Positions 34,343-43,274 of a stretch of 64,000 bases of DNA are shown here, one piece after another; within the stretch, counting starts at the first letter, position 1; each line of letters opens with the position of its first letter. This stretch comes from GAS188 sp044445965 (GTDB taxonomy: Bacteria > Pseudomonadota > Alphaproteobacteria > Rhizobiales > Beijerinckiaceae). A model generated the notes under the pieces. That model was given only the letters and a program-made list of their open reading frames with translations. It was not told the origin of the DNA and did no database searches. The position numbers were made by a program, and so were the translations under genes. The stretch lies in NCBI GenBank assembly GCA_044445965.1, contig JBIOEJ010000004.1, positions 1-64,000 of the forward strand, given 5' to 3'.

Positions 34343-35215
34343 TTAGCGATATGCTAGGCACCATCCCGGAGCGCGAAGCCAACAGCGGTCCTCAGGGACT
34401 GCCTCGTTCCGATAGAGGCGCGTGACCTTTCCCCAACCACCCTTTGCCAAGGCCTGGGCCAGAGCAGTTTCCGAGTGCTCATCGCGGGCGCTCTCACACG
34501 GGATGAAAGCGGCGGGCGAAATCCACGATGCGGTGAAGTCGGATGTGTGGCGCTCAAAACGGAACATTGCACCATACTTCTCTAGGGAGCTAGGAGAGTC
34601 AGAGTTGGTGAATCCCTTGTTCGTCGTCAGTGGCACTATGAGCCGCCCGCCTTCTGCCAACCCATCAAGCCAAACGTCGACAGGTCGCGTCGCGCCTGCG
34701 CACACATAGATGATATCGGCGGGATCGAAGGGCGTCAGCGCTCCGTCACCCTGAACGACACGCACATTCGCAAGCGACGAAAGATTCGATTGGGCGCGAG
34801 CCGCAAGCGAGGGATCGAATTCGATTCCCGTTACCTGGCCCGAACGACCCACCAGATGTGCGAGAATAGCGGTGTAATAGCCGGTGCCCGTGCCGACATG
34901 CACGACCTGGTCGCCGACTTCAGGTCTCGCGGATGCGATCCATTTTGCGTGAGCCGATGGCTGGCCGTTATTGAGGTTCCGCTCCGCGACGATAGATACG
35001 ATGCTGTCGATATAGAGGTAGGTCGGGTCAGGCGTTGGCGTAGGGGTTGGGCCGACCATCCATCGTGGGATCAGCCAAGGCCCAGGCCCGAGAAAGTCCT
35101 CGCGGGGTACAGTGGCGAAGGCTGCTTCGATACGCGGGTCGTTGACCAGAGCTGCAGCCAACATCTGCTTCGCGTAGGCGCGTCGGACAATGCCGAGTTC
35201 AGTTGCCCTATTCAT
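34343..35215 (-). CDS. Protein-L-isoaspartate O-methyltransferase-like protein
   Basis: A 290-residue SAM-dependent methyltransferase of the PCMT fold. It shows FATVPREDFLGPGPW, PEVGDQVVHVGTGTGYYTAILAHL (motif I), VTGIEFDP, and YVCAGATRPVDVWLDGLAEGGRLIVPL. The true repair enzymes are about 210 residues, so this longer form with a distinct C-terminal ~80 residues may act on another substrate. ATG 35215 is preferred. Confidence 0.8.
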   Translation of the reverse strand: MNRATELGIVRRAYAKQMLAAALVNDPRIEAAFATVPREDFLGPGPWLIPRWMVGPTPTPTPDPTYLYIDSIVSIVAERNLNNGQPSAHAKWIASARPEVGDQVVHVGTGTGYYTAILAHLVGRSGQVTGIEFDPSLAARAQSNLSSLANVRVVQGDGALTPFDPADIIYVCAGATRPVDVWLDGLAEGGRLIVPLTTNKGFTNSDSPSSLEKYGAMFRFERHTSDFTASWISPAAFIPCESARDEHSETALAQALAKGGWGKVTRLYRNEAVPEDRCWLRAPGWCLAYR

Positions 35216-35325
35216 CCAATTTCCCAACGACCATACAGCGGGGTACACGGCTCAATAGAGCCATTTTGGATACGTCGCACAAGATTACTTGCACGAAACC
35301 GCTGCGCGGCAGGGAAGGGGCGCCC

Positions 35326-36306
35326 TTACTCGATCACCTCGTCGGCTTGGGCGAGCATGGTCGCTGGCACTTCGACGCCGATCGCTTTCGCGGTCTTCAG
35401 ATTCACGATCGTCACGAATTTCGTCGCCTGCTCGACCGGAAGGTCGGCGGGTCTCGCGCCCTTGAGAATCTTGTCCACGAAAACCGCCGCACGACGCCAC
35501 ATGTCGGGAAAATCGATTCCGTAGGCCACAAGGCCTCCGGCCTGCGCGAATTCGGGGAAGCCACACGAGGCGAGCCGGTGCTTCAGAGCAAGCTTCGCGC
35601 TGGCCTCGGTACTGTAGATGAGCATCGGGTCTTCCGTGATCACGACCGCGCCCACCGGTTTGGCGTCCATCGCCGCGAAGGCACCCTCGAGATCAGTCGC
35701 TTCGCGCGCCGCAAACTCCGAGAGCTCCACCTTGAGCGACTGGGCGGTAAGTCTCATAGCCGCAAGGACCGGCTCGGCCGCGGGATTTGCGGGATTGAAC
35801 AAGACACCCGCCTGCGCCAGGCCGGGTATCGCCTCCTTGACCAACTCCAGGCGCTTCGAGGCAAGTTCCGGCAGAAAATACGAGGTTCCGGTCACATTGC
35901 CGCCAGGCCGGGCGAGGCTGGATACGAGACCCATGGCCACTGCGTCGCCGACCGTTGCAAAGACGATGGGGATCGTCTTCGTCGCACGCTGGGCGGCCGA
36001 AACTCCAGGCGTCGCGTAGGTGACGATGACGTCGACTTTCAGATCGACCAACTGGGCGGCCAGCGCCGCAAGCCGGTCGTATTTGCCGCCTTCGAGCCAG
36101 CGCGTCTCGATGACGAGGTTCTTACCCTCGACGTAACCGAGCGCGGCAAGCCCGGCCCGAAAGGCGTCGAAGCGAGTGGCCTCCGCCGCAGGGGAGCCCA
36201 GACTCAAATACCCGATCCGATGGACATTGCCGGCCTGCTGCGCGCGCGCGGCGAGTGGCCACATGGCTACGCCGCCCATGAGAGCCATCAAGTCCCGCCG
36301 CCTCAT
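35326..36306 (-). CDS. ABC transporter substrate-binding protein (ABC_sub_bind family), second copy
   Basis: A 326-residue paralogue of the protein at 31215-32198. Signal MRRRDLMALMGG ... AARAQ, then HRIGYLSLGSP, DVIVTYATPG, SLARPGGNVTG and the same C-terminal ADEVIE. It stands alone with no permease or ATPase gene beside it. The ligand is unknown. Confidence 0.88.
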   Translation of the reverse strand: MRRRDLMALMGGVAMWPLAARAQQAGNVHRIGYLSLGSPAAEATRFDAFRAGLAALGYVEGKNLVIETRWLEGGKYDRLAALAAQLVDLKVDVIVTYATPGVSAAQRATKTIPIVFATVGDAVAMGLVSSLARPGGNVTGTSYFLPELASKRLELVKEAIPGLAQAGVLFNPANPAAEPVLAAMRLTAQSLKVELSEFAAREATDLEGAFAAMDAKPVGAVVITEDPMLIYSTEASAKLALKHRLASCGFPEFAQAGGLVAYGIDFPDMWRRAAVFVDKILKGARPADLPVEQATKFVTIVNLKTAKAIGVEVPATMLAQADEVIE

Positions 36307-36940
36307 TCGAGCATCTCCGGTGGTGTGAGTGCGGGCCCGAACGGGAATATGGCTCAGCCCAGCCATTTTGCATACGTCGCCGCCTTCGCGGCCATCGTCG
36401 GCTCATCGATTACGTCCCCACATCGCACTTGCAAAGTTCCTATTTCGTTCTAGTGTAGCAAAAAAATGAGGGATTGCGTCATGAAGCCGTCTGCCGCCTT
36501 GCGCCATAGCCATTGATCGAAGCCGCGTTGCGGCCGTGGATTTGCGCTGCCTTTGGCGGAAGCGCGGATACGTCTCGAGCGAGAGGCGCCTTCTCCTTCG
36601 GTCCGCCGGCACCTGAAGCGCAGCGTCGGCTGATGCGGAAGAATTGCCGCAGCTATGCTGCACCGCAACATAATGCGGGGCGCTTAGTCCTCGAAAAAGC
36701 CCCGCTCCGACTGTATTTTATCTGTTAATAACAGTAGGTGCGCCGCAACATGGACGCGGCCGCTGGGCGGCCGGCGAGCCGCCACGGGGCCGGGCGCCGG
36801 GCACCGGAAACCATGCAAATGCAACATGTTGGCGGTCTCCCGGCCGTTCCAAGGCCGGAAGTCACCCGATTGCCAAAGTCGAAGCGGCTTTTTCAACAAC
36901 CCGTTAAGGCGGGCGGGCTAATCTGCTTGGCCGCGCGATC
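36307..36940. other. Long gene-free region before the GGDEF-EAL gene
   Basis: More than 600 bp without a supported gene. It contains GCGGGGC/GCCCCGC inverted arms (36675-36681, 36699-36705) and the near-palindrome CTGTTAATAACAG (36722-36734) in an AT-rich tract at 36714-36735, a plausible promoter/operator. Short open frames present have no family features. Confidence 0.5.
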
Positions 36941-39331
36941 ATGCGCGGCCGATATCGGCCCTGGGGCAGCCGGAGAGAAGCGTTGGTCGAGGAAGCGCTG
37001 CGGTTACACCGCTATGACGCGGACCAATTCGCAAGTCTGCGCCCTGTCGAGCCGCAAGCCGCCGATGAGCAATTGCGGCACGATGTCCTGGCCCTTCTGG
37101 AGCTGGTCGAAAAGCGGGCCGAAGAGCGCATCTCCCTCCAAGCCCTGATCGACCGGCTGCCGGACTACCTCTACGTCAAGGACGCAGACAGCCGCTTCGT
37201 CATCGCCAACCAAGCGGTTGCGACCGATCATGGCCGGGCAAGCGTCGGCGATCTGATCGGCGCGACGGATTTCGAGCTCCACCCGGCGGAGCAGGCTCGG
37301 AAATTCTTCGCCCAAGAGCAGAAGGTCATCCAGTCCGGACAACCGATGATCGACGAGGAGCAGCTCATCGTCGATATCTCGGGCGCCAGGAAATGGATTT
37401 CGACGACGAAGGTGCGATTGCGCAATGCGCGCAACGAGTTCGTCGGCCTGGTCGGCATCGGCCGTGACATCACCGAGCGCAAGCGGCTGGACGAGTTGCG
37501 CGCCGGAGAGGCGCTGGTTCTCGAGCTGATCGCCATGAATGCCTCGCTCGAAGAGGTGCTCGATCGCCTGATGCGCCTCATCGAATCCCAAGTGAAAGGG
37601 ATACACGCCTCCATCCTGCTGCTCGACGAGGAAGGGCTGCATCTGCGGCACGGCGCGGCCCCGAGCTTGCCGGAACCCTATCGGAAGGCGATCGAAGGCA
37701 CCCGCATCGGCCCGGATGCCGGCTCCTGCGGTACCGCCGTCTATCGGCGAAAACCCGTCATCGTCGCCGATATTGCGAGCGATCCGCTCTGGGCCAAATA
37801 CCGGCACCTGGTCGCCCCATACGGGTATGGGTCATGCTGGTCGACACCCATCCTGTCGCATCGGGGCGCGGTGCTCGGCACATTTGCGATGTATTCCTCG
37901 GAAATGCGCGAGCCGACGCCTGGCGAGACGCGCCTCTTCGAGGTCGCGACCCGCATCGCCGGCATCGCGATCGAACGCAAGCAGGCCGAAGACCGCATCC
38001 ACTTCATGGCGAACCACGATGCGCTGACGAGACTGCCTAATCGCAGCCTGTTCAAGGACCGTCTCACCCAGGCCATGCTGCACGCCCAGCGCTATGATCG
38101 CTGGGTGACGCTGGTGTTCATCGATCTGGACAACTTCAAGCTGATCAATGACAGCCTGGGCCATAGTGCCGGCGACGAGCTCCTGAAAATCGTCGCGAAG
38201 CGCATGGTGGATTGCGTCAGGGCCACCGACACCGTGGTGCGCCTCGGCGGCGATGAATTCGTGATCCTTCTCGTCGACCAACCCAAGAGCGCGGAGCTGG
38301 TCGGCGCGACCTTGCAAAAAATCCGGTCGGCCATCGCCGAGACCATCCAGATCGATGGACGCGATGTTCAGATCACCTGCAGCGTGGGGCTTGCGAACTA
38401 TCCCAATGACGGGGCGGACGCCGACGTCTTGCTCGCCAATGCGGATGCCGCGATGTCCCGCGCCAAGGAGGTCGGTCGTGACAATTTCCAGTTCTACACG
38501 GCCGAGCTGAACACCAAGGTCCACGAAAAATTCCTGCTGCAGGAGGAACTGCGTAACGCCATCGCCCGCTCGGAGTTCCTGCTGCTCTACCAGCCGCAGG
38601 TCGACCTGCGGTCCGGACGCATCTTCGCCGCGGAGGCTCTGATCCGCTGGAAGCACCCTGTGCTCGGCCTGATATCGCCGGCGAACTTCATCCCGACGGC
38701 GGAGGAAACCGGATTGATCGTGCCGATGGGCGATTGGGCGTTGCACCTCGCCTGCCGCCAGAACAGGATCTGGCAGGAGGCAGGGCTGCCCCCCATCACC
38801 GTCTCCGTGAACGTGTCGGCGCGCCAGTTCAGGGAAAAGAACTGGGTCAGCCGTGTCGCCCATGCGCTGGAGGAAAGCAGCCTCGAGGCCCAATATCTCG
38901 AATTGGAGCTCACCGAGAGCCTGATCATGCAAGATTTCGATCAGGCCATTGCCACGATGAAGGAATTGCAAGCGCTCGGGGTTCAGCTCTCGATCGACGA
39001 TTTCGGCACAGGCTATTCGAGTCTGAGCGCGCTCAAGAGCTTTCCGGTCGCCAGGTTGAAGATCGACAAATCCTTCGTGCGCGATCTCCCCAATGACGAA
39101 AATGACAAGGCCATCGCCGCGGCGGTGATCTCGCTCGGGCAGAAGCTCAATCTGAGGGTCATCGCCGAGGGCGTGGAAACAGACCAGCAGGTCGCCTTCC
39201 TGCGCGACAATAATTGCGATGAAGTTCAAGGCTACCATTTCAGCAAGCCGCTTTCGGCCGCGGATTTCGAGGAATTCATCAAGAAGCCGTCTCCATATGG
39301 CGGCGACAAGGTCAGCCACCTGCCATATTGA
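36941..39331 (+). CDS. PAS-GAF-GGDEF-EAL cyclic-di-GMP signalling protein
   Basis: A 796-residue cytoplasmic sensor-enzyme. A PAS domain (residues about 65-180, with DRLPDYLYVKDADSRF and VGIGRDITERK) is followed by a GAF domain (about 190-345), a diguanylate cyclase domain with intact GGDEF (436-440), and a phosphodiesterase domain with intact EAL (565-567) and DDFGTGYSS. Both activities are therefore possible. No membrane segments. ATG 36941 is the first start; TTG 36983 has a better ribosome site (GGAGAG) and may be the true one. It begins the plus-strand envelope block. Confidence 0.92.
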   Translation: MRGRYRPWGSRREALVEEALRLHRYDADQFASLRPVEPQAADEQLRHDVLALLELVEKRAEERISLQALIDRLPDYLYVKDADSRFVIANQAVATDHGRASVGDLIGATDFELHPAEQARKFFAQEQKVIQSGQPMIDEEQLIVDISGARKWISTTKVRLRNARNEFVGLVGIGRDITERKRLDELRAGEALVLELIAMNASLEEVLDRLMRLIESQVKGIHASILLLDEEGLHLRHGAAPSLPEPYRKAIEGTRIGPDAGSCGTAVYRRKPVIVADIASDPLWAKYRHLVAPYGYGSCWSTPILSHRGAVLGTFAMYSSEMREPTPGETRLFEVATRIAGIAIERKQAEDRIHFMANHDALTRLPNRSLFKDRLTQAMLHAQRYDRWVTLVFIDLDNFKLINDSLGHSAGDELLKIVAKRMVDCVRATDTVVRLGGDEFVILLVDQPKSAELVGATLQKIRSAIAETIQIDGRDVQITCSVGLANYPNDGADADVLLANADAAMSRAKEVGRDNFQFYTAELNTKVHEKFLLQEELRNAIARSEFLLLYQPQVDLRSGRIFAAEALIRWKHPVLGLISPANFIPTAEETGLIVPMGDWALHLACRQNRIWQEAGLPPITVSVNVSARQFREKNWVSRVAHALEESSLEAQYLELELTESLIMQDFDQAIATMKELQALGVQLSIDDFGTGYSSLSALKSFPVARLKIDKSFVRDLPNDENDKAIAAAVISLGQKLNLRVIAEGVETDQQVAFLRDNNCDEVQGYHFSKPLSAADFEEFIKKPSPYGGDKVSHLPY

Positions 39332-39417
39332 GGGCGTGCGGGTGCGTTAGAGCTGGTGCCTGCGAGGCGGTTTTTGTAGCGTTGCGTCGAGCAGCCATTC
39401 GATTGGGCAGGCACCCC

Positions 39418-40875
39418 GTGAATTCCATTCCAGGCCTTCCGCTGCGCGGATTTGCGGCGGCCCTCGCGATGTGGGCCATGAGCCTGAGCTTGGCCATTGC
39501 GGGCGCGACGCTGGCCAAGGCCCAGCCAATGAGCTCCGGCTTCCTCCGAGAGCCTGCCGCCAAGCTCGCGAATGCCGCTCCGCGGGGCGAGCCGGAGAAG
39601 CTGGCGCTGGTGCCTTTCGAGGCCTCTCCGTTTCCCTACCACGGCGAGATTCCCGAGGAGGGCAAGCCTTTCCTCGATGTGGAGGGGCGTGGTCATACGT
39701 CGCCGCGCGGCGGTGTCTATTTTGAGACGCCGACCTATAGCGACCGGCGAGCCTTGCTCTATATCCCCAAAGGCTTCGATATCCGCCGGCCCGCCGTGAT
39801 GGTCTTCTATTTCCACGGTAATCTGGCGACGCTCGAGCGCGATGTCCGCAACCGCCAGCAGGTGCCGCGGCAGGTCGCGCAATCCGGGCTGAACGCGGTG
39901 CTGGTCGCGCCGCAATTCGCGGTCGACGCGCTCGACTCGAGCGCCGGGCATTTCTGGCAGCCGCGAGCCTTCGAGCGGTTCCTCGACGAGGCCGCCACCC
40001 ACCTTGCCAATCTCTACGGCGATGAAGGCTCGCGGGGAGTATTCGCCGCGATGCCGGTCGTGATGGTAGCCTATAGCGGTGGGGATCTTGCGGCCGGCTA
40101 TTCACTCTCCTTGGGCGGTGCCGAGGGCCGCGTGCGCGGCGTCGTGCTGCTCGACGCGCTCTTCAACGGGATCGACAAATTCGCCCAGTGGATCACCCGC
40201 CATTCATCTTCCACCTTCTTCTTCAGCGCCTATTCGCAGGCGTCGCGCGGCGAGAACGCGGCGCTTACCCGTTTCCTGACCGAACGCAAGGTGCAGGTCC
40301 GCGACGGAATGCCTGCGGCATTGACGCCCGGCGTGGTGACGTTTCTTTCGGCAGGCGCTGCGGTTCATAACGATTTCGTTTCGCGCGCCTGGGTCGCGGA
40401 CCCGCTGAAAGCCGTGCTCGCCAAGGTCGGGGGCTTCCCGCGCACGGGCGAGACGGTGGCCTCCCCGCAAGCTGCGCCGGCAGACGCTCCGCCTGCGTCG
40501 CTGCCGGCCGCGCCGAATGTGGCCGCGCCTCCGGTCGGATCGACGCCACCCACCTTGCAGAAGTTCAGCGCCCGCCCGGTCGATGCGCCTATGCCGCTGC
40601 GGGCGACCCAACCCGGACCGGCCGTGGCCGACCGGACATTCGCCGTTCAGCTCGCCTCTCCGCTCAGCGAAAGGGAAGCGCAAGACGCCGTGGCGCGCCT
40701 CCAGGCGCAATGTCCGACGGCGCTGCAATCGCGTCGCACCTCGATCATCCGGGCCGAGGTCGACGGCAAGATCCATTATCGGGTTCGCGTTCAAGGGCTC
40801 TCGCCAGGCGACGCCGGCGCCCTGTGCAAATCTCTCAAGTCGGAAGGCTGCGACTGCCAAATTGCCAAAAGCTGA
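39418..40875 (+). CDS. Exported alpha/beta-hydrolase-like protein with C-terminal SPOR domain
   Basis: A 485-residue periplasmic protein. Signal peptide through residue ~36 (LAIAGATLAKAQ). The middle resembles an alpha/beta hydrolase: VMVFYFHGNLATLER (oxyanion region), VVMVAYSGGDLAAGY (Ser elbow) and AAVHNDF (possible His). A Pro/Ala linker leads to a SPOR-like domain (about 405-485) that would bind denuded peptidoglycan at division sites. GTG 39418 gives a clean signal peptide. It lies between the c-di-GMP gene and the caspase-like gene, all co-directional. Confidence 0.75.
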   Translation: MNSIPGLPLRGFAAALAMWAMSLSLAIAGATLAKAQPMSSGFLREPAAKLANAAPRGEPEKLALVPFEASPFPYHGEIPEEGKPFLDVEGRGHTSPRGGVYFETPTYSDRRALLYIPKGFDIRRPAVMVFYFHGNLATLERDVRNRQQVPRQVAQSGLNAVLVAPQFAVDALDSSAGHFWQPRAFERFLDEAATHLANLYGDEGSRGVFAAMPVVMVAYSGGDLAAGYSLSLGGAEGRVRGVVLLDALFNGIDKFAQWITRHSSSTFFFSAYSQASRGENAALTRFLTERKVQVRDGMPAALTPGVVTFLSAGAAVHNDFVSRAWVADPLKAVLAKVGGFPRTGETVASPQAAPADAPPASLPAAPNVAAPPVGSTPPTLQKFSARPVDAPMPLRATQPGPAVADRTFAVQLASPLSEREAQDAVARLQAQCPTALQSRRTSIIRAEVDGKIHYRVRVQGLSPGDAGALCKSLKSEGCDCQIAKS

Positions 40876-41030
40876 GATCGCGCCGAGGCCGAACCGGGCG
40901 AGTGCCGAGATCGAGGACGACTCCGCTGGATCGGCGCGGCTGTGTTTGTCGCGAAAGCTTCACCGCCGCGCCGGCTTGCTGGGGCGAACGGCGAAGGCTA
41001 GGTTTCGGAGAGGATTGGACGGGGGTTGGC

Positions 41031-43151
41031 ATGCGGCTCCAGGCTTCGTCGCGAATGTGGGCGTGTATCGCGCTTGCGACGCTCATGCTCGGCGCCGCAA
41101 CCCCTGCTCGAGCGGAACGGCGCCTCGCCTTCGTGGCCGGGATCGACATCTATCCGAGCCTGCCGCCCGAAGCGCAATTGCAGCGCGCCGTCACGGACGC
41201 AAAGACCGTCGCCGCCACGCTGATCGGCCTCGGCTTCACCGTCGATGCGCTCACGAACGATGTCAGCCAGGCCAATTTCCTGCGCGAGTTCGAAAGCTTC
41301 GTCGAGACGGTGCAGGCCGGAGACATCGTGTTCTTCTATTTTTCGGGGCACGGCGTGGGCATCAACGGCTCGAATTATCTGATCCCCGCCGACATTCCGG
41401 CCTTGCGCGCCGGGGACCAGAAACTGCTCCAGGCTCGCTCCTTAGAGGAATCCTATATCATCGAGCGGATTCACGAGCGCCATGCGCAAGTGACCATCGT
41501 GGTCATCGATGCCTGCCGCAGCAATCCCTTCCCGAAACAGGAAACCAGATCGCTCGGCGGCTCGAAGGGGTTGGAGCGGGTCGAGCCCGCGGATGGCGTA
41601 TTGTCGATCTATGCTGCCAGCGCCGGGCAGGAAGCGCTCGACCGGCTGCCGGGCGCCGATGACAATCCCAATTCGGTGTTCACCCGGATCTTCGTCGAGG
41701 AATTGAAGAAACCCGGCCTCAGCCTGCATGATTTGGGGGACACGGTACGCGAGCGCGTCGCCCAGCTCGCCAAGGCGAAAGCGGGCTTCCAGCAGGTTCC
41801 GGCCGTCTATGAGCAGCTTCTGGGAGGCCGGCGCTTCTTCCTCGCGGGTCAGGCGCCGGGCGAACCCGCAAAGCCCATCGTGAGCGCCGGCTTGGAGGCG
41901 GCGCCGATCGATGATCCCGACATCGCGCTCGCCAATGCGAGGCAGGAAGATACCGAAGAGGCCTATAAGAAATTATTGCAGCGCTTCCCGGCCCATCCGA
42001 GGCGGGAGTACATCCTCTTCCTTTGGGAGCGCAAGACCGAGGAAGGTCTCTGGAGCTCGGTGGAGCAGGCCAAGGACAACGCCGCGATACTCAGCCTGAT
42101 CGACCGGTTGTTGGCCTTCTTTCCGAAGGGCTATTATGCCGAGCGCGCCAGCAAGTTGCGCGACGAGCTGATGGCACAGGGCAAGGCTTCGCCGCCCCCG
42201 CCCCAGCCGGTCGACACCACATCGCAGGATCTGGACAAGGCCGAGCGCGCCGACACCGTCGAGGCCTGGACTGCCTTCCTGCAAGCCCACCCCGAAGGCA
42301 CCTTCACGAGTTTCGCCAAATTCAAATTGGCGCTGCTGACCTCGCCGACTCCCGCCACTGCCCCGGCGGTGGCCGCGGCCACGCCCCAGGCGGGGCAGCC
42401 TGGCGAAGCTCAGTTCTACTACGTGACCGGCCTCGACCCGAACGGCAACAACTGGTTGGCCCTCCGCTCGAGCCCGAGCTTCCAGGCGCCCTGGTCCACG
42501 ACCAGGATGGGCCCTGGGACCCTGCTGACGGTGCTCGAGCGTGACGGGGAGTGGATGCATGTGCGGTTGCAGAGCGGCGAGACCGGTTGGGCTAACGGCA
42601 AGTACCTTGCCTGCTGCCGCCAGCCGGGCGCGGCGCAAATGCTGCCTGCGCCTGTCGCCGCGCCGCCGAGCAGCGGCCTCTATTACGTCACGGGCCTCGA
42701 TCCGAACGGCAACAACTGGTTGGCGCTGCGCTATAGCCCGAGCTTCCAGTCGTCTTGGTCCCAGACCAAATTGCTGCCGGGCACGCTCCTTGCGGTCACC
42801 GAGCGGGTGGGCGAATGGTACCATGTCCGCCTGCAGAGCGGGGAGACCGGTTGGGCGAATAGCCGATACATCGCATGTTGCCGCGCGGCCGGCGCCGTGC
42901 CCGTCCCGGCGCGGCGCGACGACACGCTTTACTACTTCGTCACCGATCTCGATCCGAACGGCAATAACTGGCTGGCTCTGCGCTATGCCCCGAGCTTCCA
43001 ATCCGCTTGGTCGGCGACCAAGATGGGGCCGGGCACCCTATTGGCGCTGCTCGGCCGGTCCGGCGAATGGCTGCATGTTCGGGTGCGCAGCACGGGCGAG
43101 ACCGGTTGGGCCAACGCGCGTTACGTGCAGTGTTGCCGCAAGGCCGAATAG
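41031..43151 (+). CDS. Caspase-like (C14/metacaspase) protein with three SH3-like repeats
   Basis: A 706-residue exported protein. Signal peptide 1-28 (ATPARA). The caspase-like domain (about 29-270) carries FYFSGHG with His107 and VVIDACRSNPF with Cys162, the metacaspase dyad. A helical linker (about 275-455) precedes three nearly identical SH3-like modules at about 461-531, 550-620 and 633-706. Each starts YVTGLDPNGNNWLALR or a variant and ends in a conserved Cys-Cys pair. ATG 41031 follows an AGGATTGGACGGGGG region. Envelope targeting via SH3 modules is inferred. The neighbours are a SPOR protein and OpgH. Confidence 0.88.
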   Translation: MRLQASSRMWACIALATLMLGAATPARAERRLAFVAGIDIYPSLPPEAQLQRAVTDAKTVAATLIGLGFTVDALTNDVSQANFLREFESFVETVQAGDIVFFYFSGHGVGINGSNYLIPADIPALRAGDQKLLQARSLEESYIIERIHERHAQVTIVVIDACRSNPFPKQETRSLGGSKGLERVEPADGVLSIYAASAGQEALDRLPGADDNPNSVFTRIFVEELKKPGLSLHDLGDTVRERVAQLAKAKAGFQQVPAVYEQLLGGRRFFLAGQAPGEPAKPIVSAGLEAAPIDDPDIALANARQEDTEEAYKKLLQRFPAHPRREYILFLWERKTEEGLWSSVEQAKDNAAILSLIDRLLAFFPKGYYAERASKLRDELMAQGKASPPPPQPVDTTSQDLDKAERADTVEAWTAFLQAHPEGTFTSFAKFKLALLTSPTPATAPAVAAATPQAGQPGEAQFYYVTGLDPNGNNWLALRSSPSFQAPWSTTRMGPGTLLTVLERDGEWMHVRLQSGETGWANGKYLACCRQPGAAQMLPAPVAAPPSSGLYYVTGLDPNGNNWLALRYSPSFQSSWSQTKLLPGTLLAVTERVGEWYHVRLQSGETGWANSRYIACCRAAGAVPVPARRDDTLYYFVTDLDPNGNNWLALRYAPSFQSAWSATKMGPGTLLALLGRSGEWLHVRVRSTGETGWANARYVQCCRKAE

Positions 43152-43274
43152 GGGGTGTGAGCTCAGCCCCGTGCTTGAACGTCAAATAGCTTTGGCATAA
43201 CCTGAAGAACCCCCAATCCTCGCCGCGTACAATTGCCGAGACGCATATTCGCGAATATTTCAAAAACATCTAAA

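Noticed and set aside
42413..43140. DNA direct repeats
   Set aside because: They are the three SH3-like modules of the caspase-like gene, not a separate element.
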